Part shown: positions 54,601 to 61,704 of the stretch, piece after piece
Layout: every line of letters begins with the position of its first letter
Numbering within the stretch: the first letter of the stretch is position 1
Source of the DNA: Gemmatimonadaceae bacterium
GTDB taxonomy: Bacteria > Gemmatimonadota > Gemmatimonadetes > Gemmatimonadales > Gemmatimonadaceae
Direction of reading: 5' to 3'
Assembly: GCA_020851035.1 (NCBI GenBank)
Contig: JADZDM010000005.1
Location: 496,001-560,000, forward strand
Length of the DNA stretch: 64,000 bases
Program-made: the position numbers and the translations under genes
The notes under the pieces: generated by a model
Databases searched by the model: none
The model's input: only the letters and a program-made list of their open reading frames with translations
Told to the model about the DNA's origin: nothing

Positions 54601-55839
54601 TTCGACGCCGATCACTCGGCGCTGGCGAAGCGGAAGGAGTACAGCAAGGCCATCTTCGAGCAGGTCGACCGGTCCTGGCGCGAGATGGAAGGGGGCCAGC
54701 TGCGGACGTACCGCGTGCTCGAGGTGCGCGACCCGGTCACGCGGGAACTGCTCGTGCGGCGCGAGGAAATCCAGTCCATCGATTCGGCCGGTCAGCCGGT
54801 GAAGCACTGGGTGCAGCGGGGTAGCGAGGGCAACGTCACCGGTGAGATCGGCGAGGAGGCGTTCCGGAACCAGTTCCACGCCGACCAGGCCGACAGCAAG
54901 CGGCAGGGACAGGTCCTGCTGCCCGCGTCGGTGATCCAGCGGGGCGGCGGCCAGGGTTTCGACGGCGTCATCGTGCACTTCAACGACAAGGGCGTCGCAA
55001 CGCTCATCCTGGTCGAGGTGAAGAACTACCCCGGCCGCTACGTGCCGCGCGCGGACATCACCGCCATCCGCGAGAACCTGAACGCGAACCTGCGCCATCT
55101 CGAGGCACAGCTCAACGACGTGAAGAAGGCGGCCGCGCTGGGCCTGAGCCCCACGCAGGCCGCCGCCGTGCGTGATGCCATCGCGAAGAACCGCATGAAG
55201 TTCGAGCTGCAGCTCGGTGACACCACCAACCTCGGCCAGCTCGGTGCCAGCGGCTCGTCCGTCCTGCGCGACGTGCGCGCGGACGTTTCGCGCCGCCGTC
55301 GGTTTGCCTTCGACCAGGCGGACGTGACGGCGCAGCGCATGGCCCCGGAGCACATGCGGGCCTCGGAACAGCTGGCCGAGGCCCGGGCGCGCCTCGACAG
55401 CCCGGCCGAGCTGCACCGCCTCGCCAAGGGTGACGGCACGGTGCTCACCGCCGCCGGCGTGCGGCGCGCCGAGGCCACCATAACCGCCCAGCGCCAATTG
55501 GCCGGCCTGGCCACGACCCCACTGCGTGGCGGCAGCGGTGGTGTGACGTTCCTCGATGCCCAGGACCGCCCGTTCGTGGTGTTCGCGCCCGAGCGGGGCG
55601 CCAGCGGCGCCGCGATCGCCGCGGACCTTGGCCGCACGCTGCGGGACACGCGTGGCGGGCCCGATCCCCGGACGCACGTTATCCTTGACGAGACCCACCT
55701 GTCCGCGCCGGAACGGGTCGCGGTGCAGCAGGAACTCGCGCGGCTCGCCGCGATCCAGCCGGAACTCGACCTCGGCCTCGTGGTGGTCGTGAATGTCTCG
55801 ACGGGCACCGCCGCCCGACTGAAGCTGGCCACGCCATGA
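48637..55839 (+). CDS. Giant eCIS-associated protein: annexin-like repeats, hydrophobic segment, PD-(D/E)XK-like nuclease end
   Basis: The 2400-residue product (about 260 kDa by residue count) has no signal peptide. Residues 1-200 are Pro/Ala-rich and disordered; about 230-760 are Lys/Glu-rich helices. Annexin-like repeats lie at about 805-880 (SMDTDEGTVYDSLANLTK...SGNELRRAQKLM) and 1295-1385 (FFAVRGNGTDEEALNALKG...), the second with a type-II calcium loop GNGTDE (1307-1312). A glycine/alanine hydrophobic segment spans 1477-1530. Near the C-terminus GEIGEEAF (2069-2076), D2109 (GQGFDGVIVHF) and E2127-V-K2129 (LVEVKNYPG) match a PD-(D/E)XK nuclease core. It follows the ATPase gene by 22 bases. 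A cargo toxin or large structural-effector hybrid is inferred. Confidence 0.85.
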   Translation: MTAPTRTFAPQVRKPPDVTPDSAVLDGGSLAGPKVDAVTPSRLDADRQQRTLGNLAVLKQGGDGAAGARAASPARGAGDALRDGGKPASAGGAGGSDVAVSRDQLAAPPRPVALEPPAAVTPAAPEIPSPGPVEAPVLHPTGVSAIGDVQREVSKAASALPRLDSGAFTAAQAAQRAQGFRLARTGGGAREGAPSRGGGGGAQEPQGDRPREPDPVPAQTKALVEVGKKKLPDVPRYGFNPTPYGRVPVLGSRPFTSSEMLVLKNTAKGELAEALAREDGKRIADRKVREDAFNAAEAKKLEGEGGKKKGGKDTPAAKFEDDGPKTYGEMRQMLLDVPKPPEVADLAKKKEKDKAVAEILPPYHEPEPPPPIAFKPAQKEDIGRALAGLRAEGGVTAVQILSGIRKSVYSSGLIGPVLESDAPTIGLSHLPQVRASVDAKVTELQKGAGITDQELEKAVAARREELRRLREQMAKGSTQEEMDAQRAAAEKTKKEAAEVAAKKEAADIRAGKVKKAAPKVKLAMDVDSRRERLLGYVTKDVSDLVVRFKQKGEIRDSVVARMHNDFANAYKFAAQQDEYEIIRKSNDPVSARFGFTPVSAATGEAQEKLDEWLKARLADVEANKKAQKVLDDLVVAGYQAEARQLGDAKREAIRAWAEKRSGKKRTAEQKAADTARDKATQMQADAAAIEQLGRARLAVGVMNDFGVASAIAAEVQKGSDRATIIANLRLNAAQQAILDAYLTPGEPGDDRALSAVMAATRGRIQAELQGPIAADIEASILTEFGERMLLLDRIGNAQRDGFSAMDIAQKVHKALDSMDTDEGTVYDSLANLTKIQAQAIRLAYKALYPGKTIEGDMKGGAVYGMSGNELRRAQKLMDADQASADAIGHRIALKGNEGTWYNAVNPFSTADIEELDKINHGKSLEERQAAEDAYNAMYDDALSNELLQLPPNVRAEKDPKKRAELLAEHRRKTFEKYRKDGKSQLLADADEELQKDRHKQRFRFSVAGDDESADALALRDHLPTPAEIRQFEEDMARQGHPGMGKLVTGDRKKIEAIYERIRTEAKARGQRSGWTPDQVEAEIARRSAKVERAFNHHFSSQYENTSGSVLRAAFDTGFREHPEQLNLVNALADNDLRKADAARIMVEHKGVWADDDIENAVLAKQYERRLERERQVAMPLQRVVMARQLVEMEKEARDGAYAAAKQAGASEAEARQRAKAAWTGAREWEERERLQRAVDRSIEKVAQEQAKGDMDALRKVFKADYHLDLDTVVLGDTSGYDNQKAAKLLQQGGHLTLGQTMFFAVRGNGTDEEALNALKGHTSAEIDEARKEFRTLALDDRWTARGILNRAWSSEPHDDLDMDAEIKDDISGRTGFDVTQMLKGEPETIFEKRERLKEAIDWERESGPLGDWLAGDQQTALDSQLTRLDATILKLSNPDLSAEERKLQLGFFSQDVASVHAGIEAHREMLDTWTDRITTVVGFIVGVAVTILTFGAAGLVLAAVLGSVLATASTIAIKAAILGAAYGWEDLYTDIAVGVVDAVAAAATAGMGEKLIGAVKNAAAPAASRFAFGRSVQCALQGGGRAAFLNPAEGALAKAIPKSAMLESMVKRGGISKILAVGMAEGAENLVANIPSALATSALDDNNYKEGNFITNVLAGTAKQAGMSVGMGLALKPVMKGAGSVLEVMGKVKDAAFKGQPIPRFDSFEVVRSRYPDITVEEYSNLRKMHESEVGMRDRAARESRAEAGESSPAAREAARDATDAVPSKERLDVPDDATLRGRGGDDADMVSHRAMDEGQVRELLPAGMRETLKVQVDPTASPDSIKVERVKRLGVIVGVQLVVGPKARPMDVLAHIGTVHAMQRYVGVTGAIVRAVEYARSWIVKNGPPPFGTKAWEAWHELHKLPRMLEDRFELLRSGALDPKAREAIFADIDRISRHVDHFRSTLEMRDLSPGVGHIAAPGEKAPRAWGSRKIPPSDRGNPAHERFDADHSALAKRKEYSKAIFEQVDRSWREMEGGQLRTYRVLEVRDPVTRELLVRREEIQSIDSAGQPVKHWVQRGSEGNVTGEIGEEAFRNQFHADQADSKRQGQVLLPASVIQRGGGQGFDGVIVHFNDKGVATLILVEVKNYPGRYVPRADITAIRENLNANLRHLEAQLNDVKKAAALGLSPTQAAAVRDAIAKNRMKFELQLGDTTNLGQLGASGSSVLRDVRADVSRRRRFAFDQADVTAQRMAPEHMRASEQLAEARARLDSPAELHRLAKGDGTVLTAAGVRRAEATITAQRQLAGLATTPLRGGSGGVTFLDAQDRPFVVFAPERGASGAAIAADLGRTLRDTRGGPDPRTHVILDETHLSAPERVAVQQELARLAAIQPELDLGLVVVVNVSTGTAARLKLATP

Positions 55840-55866
55840 CCGCGCCCCCGGGACGCAGGAGCACCG

Positions 55867-56637
55867 ATGACGCCTGAGACGGCCCCCGGCCCGTCGTCCT
55901 GGCCGGAGCTGGTGGCCCGCTGGGCGGGGCCGTACCGCGAGAGCCTGGCCACTTTCGACGATATTCCGATCCGTATGTCCGCAAGTCGGGCGGGGGAGCC
56001 CGCCGGGGACCGGCTCGGCGGGTACGATGCCACCACCTCGGCCGTGCTGGTGCTGAGCGGGCCGGCGGCGGCGCGCCCGTTCCTGGCGCTGGTGTCGGCG
56101 CAGCTCCCGCGCGCCATCGGTGAGCTGCGTCCCCTCCGCGGCGCTGACACCGCCTTCGCGGCGTGGTGGACGCTGTCGGTCGTGAACGCGGCGGAGTGCC
56201 TGGGCGCCGACGTGCCGGAACCGGTGGCGACGCTCGCGCCGGAGTGGCTGCCGGTGCTGGCCACCCGACTCGACGAGTTCCCGGATCGTGAACGGCACGC
56301 CCTCGCCCTGGCCTGCGCCGCCGCGGGGCTGCCCCAACGCGTGCGCAGCTTTGCCGACGATGGCGTGAATGCGACCTTCACCCCAGGCGCCACGTTCGGC
56401 TTCAACGTCCCCGCCTTCGCCGCCCACCTCGCATCGGCCATCACCGCCCGCGCCGACTACCCCGACGTCGAACCGGCCTGGCTCGAGTTCGTCCACAACT
56501 TTCCCATCAAGCTCGACACCGACATGCTCGACTGGCCCGCCCTCCTCTGGGCCGCCCGCGCCGTCTACGCCACCATCGGCGGCATCCCCGTCGCCGAGGT
56601 CGGCGACGAGCTCCACCGACTCGTCACCGGCGCATGA
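55867..56637 (+). CDS. Hypothetical protein following the giant gene
   Basis: The 256-residue, mostly helical protein is predicted soluble, has no signal peptide, and belongs to no recognised family. A GGAG ribosome site lies 7 bases upstream. The second half (PGATFGFNVPAFAAHLASAITARADYPDVEPAWLEFVHNFP) is aromatic and conserved-looking. Its stop overlaps the next start by 4 bases. Position right after a probable nuclease cargo makes an immunity or chaperone function possible, but nothing in the sequence proves it. Codon choice changes inside the gene near 56300, from GCG/CTG-heavy to GCC/CTC-heavy. Confidence 0.7.
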   Translation: MTPETAPGPSSWPELVARWAGPYRESLATFDDIPIRMSASRAGEPAGDRLGGYDATTSAVLVLSGPAAARPFLALVSAQLPRAIGELRPLRGADTAFAAWWTLSVVNAAECLGADVPEPVATLAPEWLPVLATRLDEFPDRERHALALACAAAGLPQRVRSFADDGVNATFTPGATFGFNVPAFAAHLASAITARADYPDVEPAWLEFVHNFPIKLDTDMLDWPALLWAARAVYATIGGIPVAEVGDELHRLVTGA

Positions 56638-57809
56638 CCGCGCCAACCGACTCCCCGGAAGACTGGCTCCGGCACGAGAGTGCACAGCTCCGCGCCGCCC
56701 GCGCCGCCAGGCCCGGACACTCGATCCTCTTCCCCGACCTCGGTGACGCCACCGTCCGGCGCCAGGTCGTGCGCTGGATGGCCAGCGAGTACGACGCGCC
56801 CACCCCCGGCATCCTCGAGGTCCTGCGCACCGCACTCGCAGACCAGGACTGGGAGGTCCGCGCCAGCGCCATCATCGCCGCTGCCCGGCTCCATGCCATC
56901 ACGCTGCGCAGCGCCGTCCGCGAGGCCGACCTGCCGTCCGCCGGACAGTTCGGGCTGGACGACATCGACGTCCAGCTCCTCATCGGCATGCGCTTCATCG
57001 CCGCCACCCTCCTCGGCGCTGCGGAATCCGCCGCCGACGCTGCAGCCATCGTGGCCGCCGACTTCCCCATGCTGCACCACGACCTCGGCGCGCTCGTGCA
57101 GCGCCAGCCCTGCCTCCCGACCACCCGGCTGCAACTGTTGCTGCACGCGCTCCTCACGCCGGCGCCCCTGCGTGACGTCCTCCCGGAACAGCTGCCGGCC
57201 GGCATCGAGGTCCGCGACGACCGCGCCTTCATTGCCGGCACCGCCATCGAGATGACCTGGCTCGCGCCGGGACGCTTCATCCTCGGTGGTGACGTCTCCC
57301 CCGACTCCGACACCGCGGCGATCCGCCACTGGGTGCTGCCACGAGGCATCTTCATCGCGCGCCGTCCACTCGTCGCCACCGACATCGCGCAGTGCGGCGT
57401 GCAACCCCCCGCGAACGACGACCTCGGCGCCGAGGTGCAGCTCCGGTTGCGCATGATGACCGATCCGCCGGTGATGCTCACGTTCCCACACGCCGTGGAG
57501 GTGTGCGAGGCCCTCTCGGCCGCGCTCGACGCGAACGTCACGCTCCCCGGCGCCGATGAACTCGAGTGTGCGGCACGCAGCGCCGACGGCCGGCGCTACC
57601 CGTGGGGCAACGGCATGCAGCGCCTCACCGGCCGTGAACTCTCGCCGCTGAACCTCGAGCGGTTCGCCGCACCGGCCCCGCAGTGGACGTCCACCCGGGC
57701 CGCCGCCGGCACGCCGGTCACCCTCGGCGGCCCCACCTCGCCCCTCTGCGCCGCCCGCAGCACCACCCACGCCTGCGCTGCGCTCCGGATCGCGATCCAC
57801 GCCCCCTGA
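56634..57809 (+). CDS. HEAT-like plus FGE/SUMF1-like domain protein
   Basis: The 391-residue protein has a helical N-terminus (about 35-190; LGDATVRRQVVRWMASEY...QDWEVRASAIIAAARLH) that reads like HEAT-type repeats. From about residue 205 the order of FGE-sulfatase features appears: MTWLAPGRFILGGDVSPDSD, VTLPGADELECAARSADGRRYPWGN, APQWTSTR and a final CAALRIAI in place of the usual GFRxA end. The domain is shorter than classical formylglycine-generating enzymes, and the catalytic cysteine pair is not evident, so a non-catalytic binding version is likely. It ends the eCIS-linked run of overlapping genes. Confidence 0.72.
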   Translation: MTAPTDSPEDWLRHESAQLRAARAARPGHSILFPDLGDATVRRQVVRWMASEYDAPTPGILEVLRTALADQDWEVRASAIIAAARLHAITLRSAVREADLPSAGQFGLDDIDVQLLIGMRFIAATLLGAAESAADAAAIVAADFPMLHHDLGALVQRQPCLPTTRLQLLLHALLTPAPLRDVLPEQLPAGIEVRDDRAFIAGTAIEMTWLAPGRFILGGDVSPDSDTAAIRHWVLPRGIFIARRPLVATDIAQCGVQPPANDDLGAEVQLRLRMMTDPPVMLTFPHAVEVCEALSAALDANVTLPGADELECAARSADGRRYPWGNGMQRLTGRELSPLNLERFAAPAPQWTSTRAAAGTPVTLGGPTSPLCAARSTTHACAALRIAIHAP

Positions 57810-57825
57810 CAGTGCCGGACTCTGC

Positions 57826-57841
57826 CGTGCCAGGTGGCACG
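57826..57841. promoter_or_regulatory. Perfect 16-base palindrome
   Basis: CGTGCCAGGTGGCACG, two perfect 7-base arms around GG, lies 16 bases after the eCIS-linked stop and 63 bases before the lipoprotein start. It could be an operator for the lipoprotein gene or a short transcript hairpin; no T-tract follows. Confidence 0.35.
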
Positions 57842-57904
57842 TGTGCAAGTCCCCACCGGTCGCGCCTCTCCCATGCGTACCTCCAACCAATCAGGAGAAC
57901 TCGC

Positions 57905-58138
57905 ATGACCAACCGTACCCTGCGCCTCGGCGCCGCCGCCCTCGTCACCGTTGCCCTCGCCGCCTGCGCGAAGCCGGCCGACAAGCCCACCGTCGTCGAC
58001 AGCGCGGCCAACGCCACGCAGACCGTCGTGCCGACCAGCGACTCGACCGCCAAGGTCGACTCCGCGCTGAAGGTCGACTCGACCGCGCCGACCACCGAGA
58101 CCAAGCTCCCGACGCCGGACACGGCGACGAAGCCGTAA
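57905..58138 (+). CDS. Small lipoprotein
   Basis: The 77-residue protein has a short hydrophobic leader ending in a lipobox (LAAC at residues 18-21). The mature part is a low-complexity Thr/Ser/Asp/Lys/Pro tail (DSTAKVDSALKVDSTAPTTE). AGGAGA lies about 8 bases upstream of ATG 57905. Such lipoproteins are envelope-anchored; function unknown. It is closed by a terminator directly downstream and so is a separate unit from the eCIS genes. Confidence 0.8.
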   Translation: MTNRTLRLGAAALVTVALAACAKPADKPTVVDSAANATQTVVPTSDSTAKVDSALKVDSTAPTTETKLPTPDTATKP

Positions 58139-58157
58139 CCTCGGAGCACACGTGCAG

Positions 58158-58189
58158 CGGGGAGGTCACCGGACACGGTGGCCTCCCCG
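58158..58189 (+). terminator. Terminator hairpin after the lipoprotein gene
   Basis: A 14-base stem with one G/T wobble pairs 58158-58171 with 58176-58189 across a GACA loop, 19 bases after the stop. It is followed by TTGTG. It also faces the convergent barrel gene and may serve both. Confidence 0.65.
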
Positions 58190-58260
58190 TTGTGCCTCGC
58201 GCCGCCGGCTCGTGGGCCGTCACGGCGATCGACTGCCTCCCGAACTTCGACTACACGCCA

Positions 58261-60588
58261 CTAGTGCCGGAACAGGTACGAGAGCTTGATGAAGATGCCG
58301 TCGGACTCCCGCAGCAGCCGCGTGTCCAGCACCGTGCCCCGCGATCCCCAGCGGTCGCCATAGCCGATGAAGGCCGTCGTGCCTGGGGTGGGCTCGTACT
58401 GCACCAGCCAGTCGGTGCTCAGCGATCGCGTGTGAGTCGGCTGCGACGGCCCGCCGTCCGATCCCGTGATCGGCTGCCCCGTGATCGTGTTGCGCACGGC
58501 ATCGCTGCGGTTCCCGTTGAACTGCGTCACCACACGGAAGAACACCGTGCGTGACGGCTGGTACTCCGCCTTCAGTCGCGGGATCGTCACGCGGGCATAC
58601 ATGGTGCCATTGGCGCGCGCCAGTCGCGCGTGCGTGAGCATGCCCTCCAGGCGCGTGCCCGGGGTCGGACGCAGTGTCACTGCGGCGGTCGCCCGCCGCA
58701 CGGTGCCGGCGATCCCCTCGCCGAAGAGCGGCACGTCGCCGGCCTCCACGCTCAGCGAGCCGTTCACGCGGCGAAACACGGGCGTCGTGAGCGATCCCGA
58801 GACCGTCCACAGGTTCGACAGGCGGGCGCCCGGCTTCTGCGCCACCAGCTGAACGCTGCCATCCCGCTGGTATATCCCCGAATCGACCGTCACGAAGTCA
58901 CGCTGCACCGACGGCGACAGGCCCCAGCCGCCGCGCATGGTGATGAAGGTGCCTACCTGCTCGTTTCCCTCGATCATGCCGGCACGCGAGAACGACCCAT
59001 ATCGCCAGATGCGCGACGGACCGGCGAAGATGCTGATGTTCTGGAACAACGACGTCTCGGTGCCCAGGAACGACACGCGATGGAACATGTGTGCCTGCTG
59101 GAACGCGCGGCGCGGCACGAACCCGGCACCCGTCTCGAAGTCGTCGCCGACACCGGTGGTCGCCAGGTTGAAGCCCCAGCGCCGGCCGGTGCGATCCAGC
59201 TCCGCGTTCCAGATCGGCGCCTGCGTCGACGACCCCGTGCGCGACGTGAACGAGCTGCCGTACTGCACCTGGGCGTAGTAGAGCTTCTGGAAGACGTAGC
59301 GCGTGTCGGCTGCCACCACCGTGTTGGTCACCCCGCCGCCGCGCCGGTCGGTCACGGTGATGCCGGCCACCGAGTTCTCGCCGTAGTCGCGGCGCAGTCG
59401 CGCGATGTTCACCGCGTCGTAGTGGTCGGACAGCTCGTCCACCGCCGACATCAGTGCCACACCCAGCCGGCCGGTCTTGCCGGTGACCTTCAGCCCGGCG
59501 ATCGGGTTGTCGATCGTGCGGGAGTACACCAGCTGGTTCGGGGTGGCGAAGAGCTCGATGCCCTCGAGGAAGAAGGGCCGGCGCTCCGGCACGAACAGCG
59601 CGAAGCGCTCGTTCGCCGTCACCAGTCCCACGTCCGCCTCCACCTGCGAGAAGTCGGGGTTGATCGTGCCGTCGATGGCCAGCGAGGGGAAGCCGAGCCG
59701 CAGGTTCACGCCGGCATCACCCCGCATCGGGCCGCGGGTGAAGTGGCCGGCGCCGTTCTCCGAGCCCACGCTGGCCCCCGTCACGAACGGTTGCACGTCG
59801 GTCACCACGCCGCGGTTCACCCGCTCGATCCCCGTCAGCGTGCCGCTCTGCGCCAGGAACGACGATGCGCCGCGCTGCGCATCGGTCCACGTGTCCTCGG
59901 CGGTGCGAGACGGGATGCTCCGCAGCACCTGGATGCCCCACGTCTGCACCTGCTCGGCCGAGAACCGGATGCTGCGGAACGGAATCTTCATCTCGATCAC
60001 GTAGCCGGTGGCCGTGCGCCGGCCGGAGGTGACGAACTGGAAGTCGGGGGCGAAGTCCACGCTGCCACCGAACATGCTGCCGGCGCTCACGGCGCCCTCC
60101 GTCCGCACCCCGTCGAGCTGCACCCCGAGGGCGTTCGCGCCGAAGAGGTAGGCGCGACGCCGGTCGTTGAACGTGTCGAGGTAGATCGCGACGCGGTCGT
60201 CGTTGGTGACGTTGTCGCGCTTGGAGACGGTCGCGCGCACCGCCGCCGGGTCCGACGCGGTGGCGATGATGCCGAAGTAGATCGCCTGCGCGGTGTAGAC
60301 CACCCGCACCTCGGTGGAGTCCACTGCCGGCCGCTGGTCCACCGGCTGGTACTGCGAGAAGCCCGTCAGGCGCGCGGCGCCCTGCCATGCCGCGTCGTCC
60401 ATGACGCCGTCGACCACGAGCGAGTCGTCCACGCGTGTGGGGCGCACCGCCGGGGCGCCGCGCCCGGGGACGGCGAGTGGAGTCGCGGGAGCCTGCGACG
60501 TGGCGGCGGAGGCGAACGGCAGGGCGGCGAGCAGTCCCGCGAGCACGCGCGACATCGCGCGCGGACGGGTAGGGGTCAGCAAGAGCAT
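58261..60588 (-). CDS. CBM9-like/DUF5916 outer-membrane protein
   Basis: The 775-residue protein has a signal peptide within the first 33 residues (SRVLAGLLAALPFASAATSQA; ATG 60555 is an alternative start). Next comes a carbohydrate-family-9-like domain: VDDSLVVDGVMDDAAWQGAARLTGFSQ...VRVVYTAQAIYFGIIATASDP...DDRVAIYLDTF...GYVIEMKIPFRSIRF. The DUF5916 part follows with NPDFSQVEADVGLVTANERFALFVPERRPFFLEGIELF and alternating amphipathic strands of a barrel, ending FIKLSYLFRH. It probably binds or transfers a glycan or oligomer at the outer membrane. It is divergent from the dehydratase gene across 170 bases. Confidence 0.88.
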   Translation of the reverse strand: MLLLTPTRPRAMSRVLAGLLAALPFASAATSQAPATPLAVPGRGAPAVRPTRVDDSLVVDGVMDDAAWQGAARLTGFSQYQPVDQRPAVDSTEVRVVYTAQAIYFGIIATASDPAAVRATVSKRDNVTNDDRVAIYLDTFNDRRRAYLFGANALGVQLDGVRTEGAVSAGSMFGGSVDFAPDFQFVTSGRRTATGYVIEMKIPFRSIRFSAEQVQTWGIQVLRSIPSRTAEDTWTDAQRGASSFLAQSGTLTGIERVNRGVVTDVQPFVTGASVGSENGAGHFTRGPMRGDAGVNLRLGFPSLAIDGTINPDFSQVEADVGLVTANERFALFVPERRPFFLEGIELFATPNQLVYSRTIDNPIAGLKVTGKTGRLGVALMSAVDELSDHYDAVNIARLRRDYGENSVAGITVTDRRGGGVTNTVVAADTRYVFQKLYYAQVQYGSSFTSRTGSSTQAPIWNAELDRTGRRWGFNLATTGVGDDFETGAGFVPRRAFQQAHMFHRVSFLGTETSLFQNISIFAGPSRIWRYGSFSRAGMIEGNEQVGTFITMRGGWGLSPSVQRDFVTVDSGIYQRDGSVQLVAQKPGARLSNLWTVSGSLTTPVFRRVNGSLSVEAGDVPLFGEGIAGTVRRATAAVTLRPTPGTRLEGMLTHARLARANGTMYARVTIPRLKAEYQPSRTVFFRVVTQFNGNRSDAVRNTITGQPITGSDGGPSQPTHTRSLSTDWLVQYEPTPGTTAFIGYGDRWGSRGTVLDTRLLRESDGIFIKLSYLFRH

Positions 60589-60758
60589 GGTCCTGTGGAG
60601 TGATGGCCGATCGGCATCGCCGGCCGGAGCGGGCAAGGTAGCGGACTGCGCCGCAGTGGCGTCACCCGGTGCCGCTGTCCTTGCCCCATCTCGCGATCGG
60701 TGGCTACCTGTTCCGGGTTCGTCCGCCTGACGATGGTGTCCCACGCCCCGACTCCTGC

Positions 60759-61679
60759 ATGCCGCTGCACCTGGACACCCCGCTCATCGCGTCGCATCCA
60801 CTCAGCCGATCGGCGGGACGATCGATCTGGCTCAAGCTCGACGGACTGCAGCCACCCGGGTCGTTCAAGATCCGCGGGATCGGCCACGCCTGCGAGGTGC
60901 ACCGCGCAGCCGGTGCCACCCGCTTCGTCTCCTCGTCCGGGGGGAACGCGGGCCTCGCCGTCGCCTACGCCGGCCATCGGATGGGCATCGCGGTGGTCGT
61001 GGTGGTGCCGCAGACCACCACCGAACGCGCGCTCGCGCTGCTGCGGCAGCATGGCGCCGAGGTGGTCGTGCACGGTGCGTCGTGGCAGGAGGCGAACGAA
61101 CACGCGCTGTCGCTGGTGGGGCCGGCGGACGCGTTCATCCATCCGTTCGACGACCCGCTCCTCTGGGACGGCCACGCCACGCTGATCGACGAGGTGGCCG
61201 CGGCGGGACTGCGACCGGATGCGGTCGTGCTCTGCGTGGGTGGCGGCGGGCTGCTCTGCGGGGTGGCCGAGGGGCTGCAGCGGAACGGGATGGCGGCCGT
61301 GCCGATCCTCGCGGTCGAGACCGAGGGGGCCGCGTCGCTGCACGATGCGATGCGCGCCGGCGAGCTGGTCACGCTCGATCGCATCGCCACCGTCGCCACG
61401 TCGCTCGGCGCCCGCCGTGTGGCCGCCCGCGCGCTGGCGTGGACACGGGAGCGGACGGTGCACAGCCTGCTCGTGTCCGACGCGAGCGCGCTGCGCGCCT
61501 GCGAACGCTTCCTCGACGACCACCGGATGCTGGTGGAGCCGGCGTGTGGTGCGAGCCTCGCGCTGGCCTATGACCACGCCGAGCAGCTGGCCCCGTATGG
61601 CACCGTGCTGATCATCGCCTGTGGTGGAGCGACGGCCACGATCGACCAGATCCGGGCGTGGTCGGCGGCCGGCGCGTGA
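60759..61679 (+). CDS. PLP-dependent serine/threonine dehydratase-like enzyme
   Basis: The 306-residue protein has the fold-type II PLP pattern. The Schiff-base lysine lies in PPGSFKIRGIGHAC (about residues 32-45). The substrate loop is SSSGGNAGLAVAY, phosphate-binding glycines are CVGGGGLLCGVAEGL, and the late cysteine segment is LIIACGGATAT. It resembles L-serine dehydratase (SDS-type) rather than biosynthetic threonine deaminase, because the ACT regulatory domain is absent. It would deaminate L-serine or L-threonine to the 2-oxo acid. ATG 60759 is chosen as the family's N-terminus starts with LHLDTPLIASHPLS. Confidence 0.9.
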   Translation: MPLHLDTPLIASHPLSRSAGRSIWLKLDGLQPPGSFKIRGIGHACEVHRAAGATRFVSSSGGNAGLAVAYAGHRMGIAVVVVVPQTTTERALALLRQHGAEVVVHGASWQEANEHALSLVGPADAFIHPFDDPLLWDGHATLIDEVAAAGLRPDAVVLCVGGGGLLCGVAEGLQRNGMAAVPILAVETEGAASLHDAMRAGELVTLDRIATVATSLGARRVAARALAWTRERTVHSLLVSDASALRACERFLDDHRMLVEPACGASLALAYDHAEQLAPYGTVLIIACGGATATIDQIRAWSAAGA

Positions 61680-61704
61680 CGCGGCCGACGGCGTTTCCCC
61701 GGCC

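Noticed and set aside
48637-55839. eCIS core domain (DUF4157) metalloprotease in the giant protein
   Set aside because: No HExxH motif or DUF4157 pattern was found; HELHK near residue 1905 and HERFDADH near 1988 do not fit.
21576-57809. Prophage or type VI secretion system
   Set aside because: No capsid, portal, terminase, integrase or lysis genes, and no TssJLM membrane complex or ClpV. The Afp-like ATPase, LysM adaptor, DUF4255 cap and tape measure fit an eCIS.
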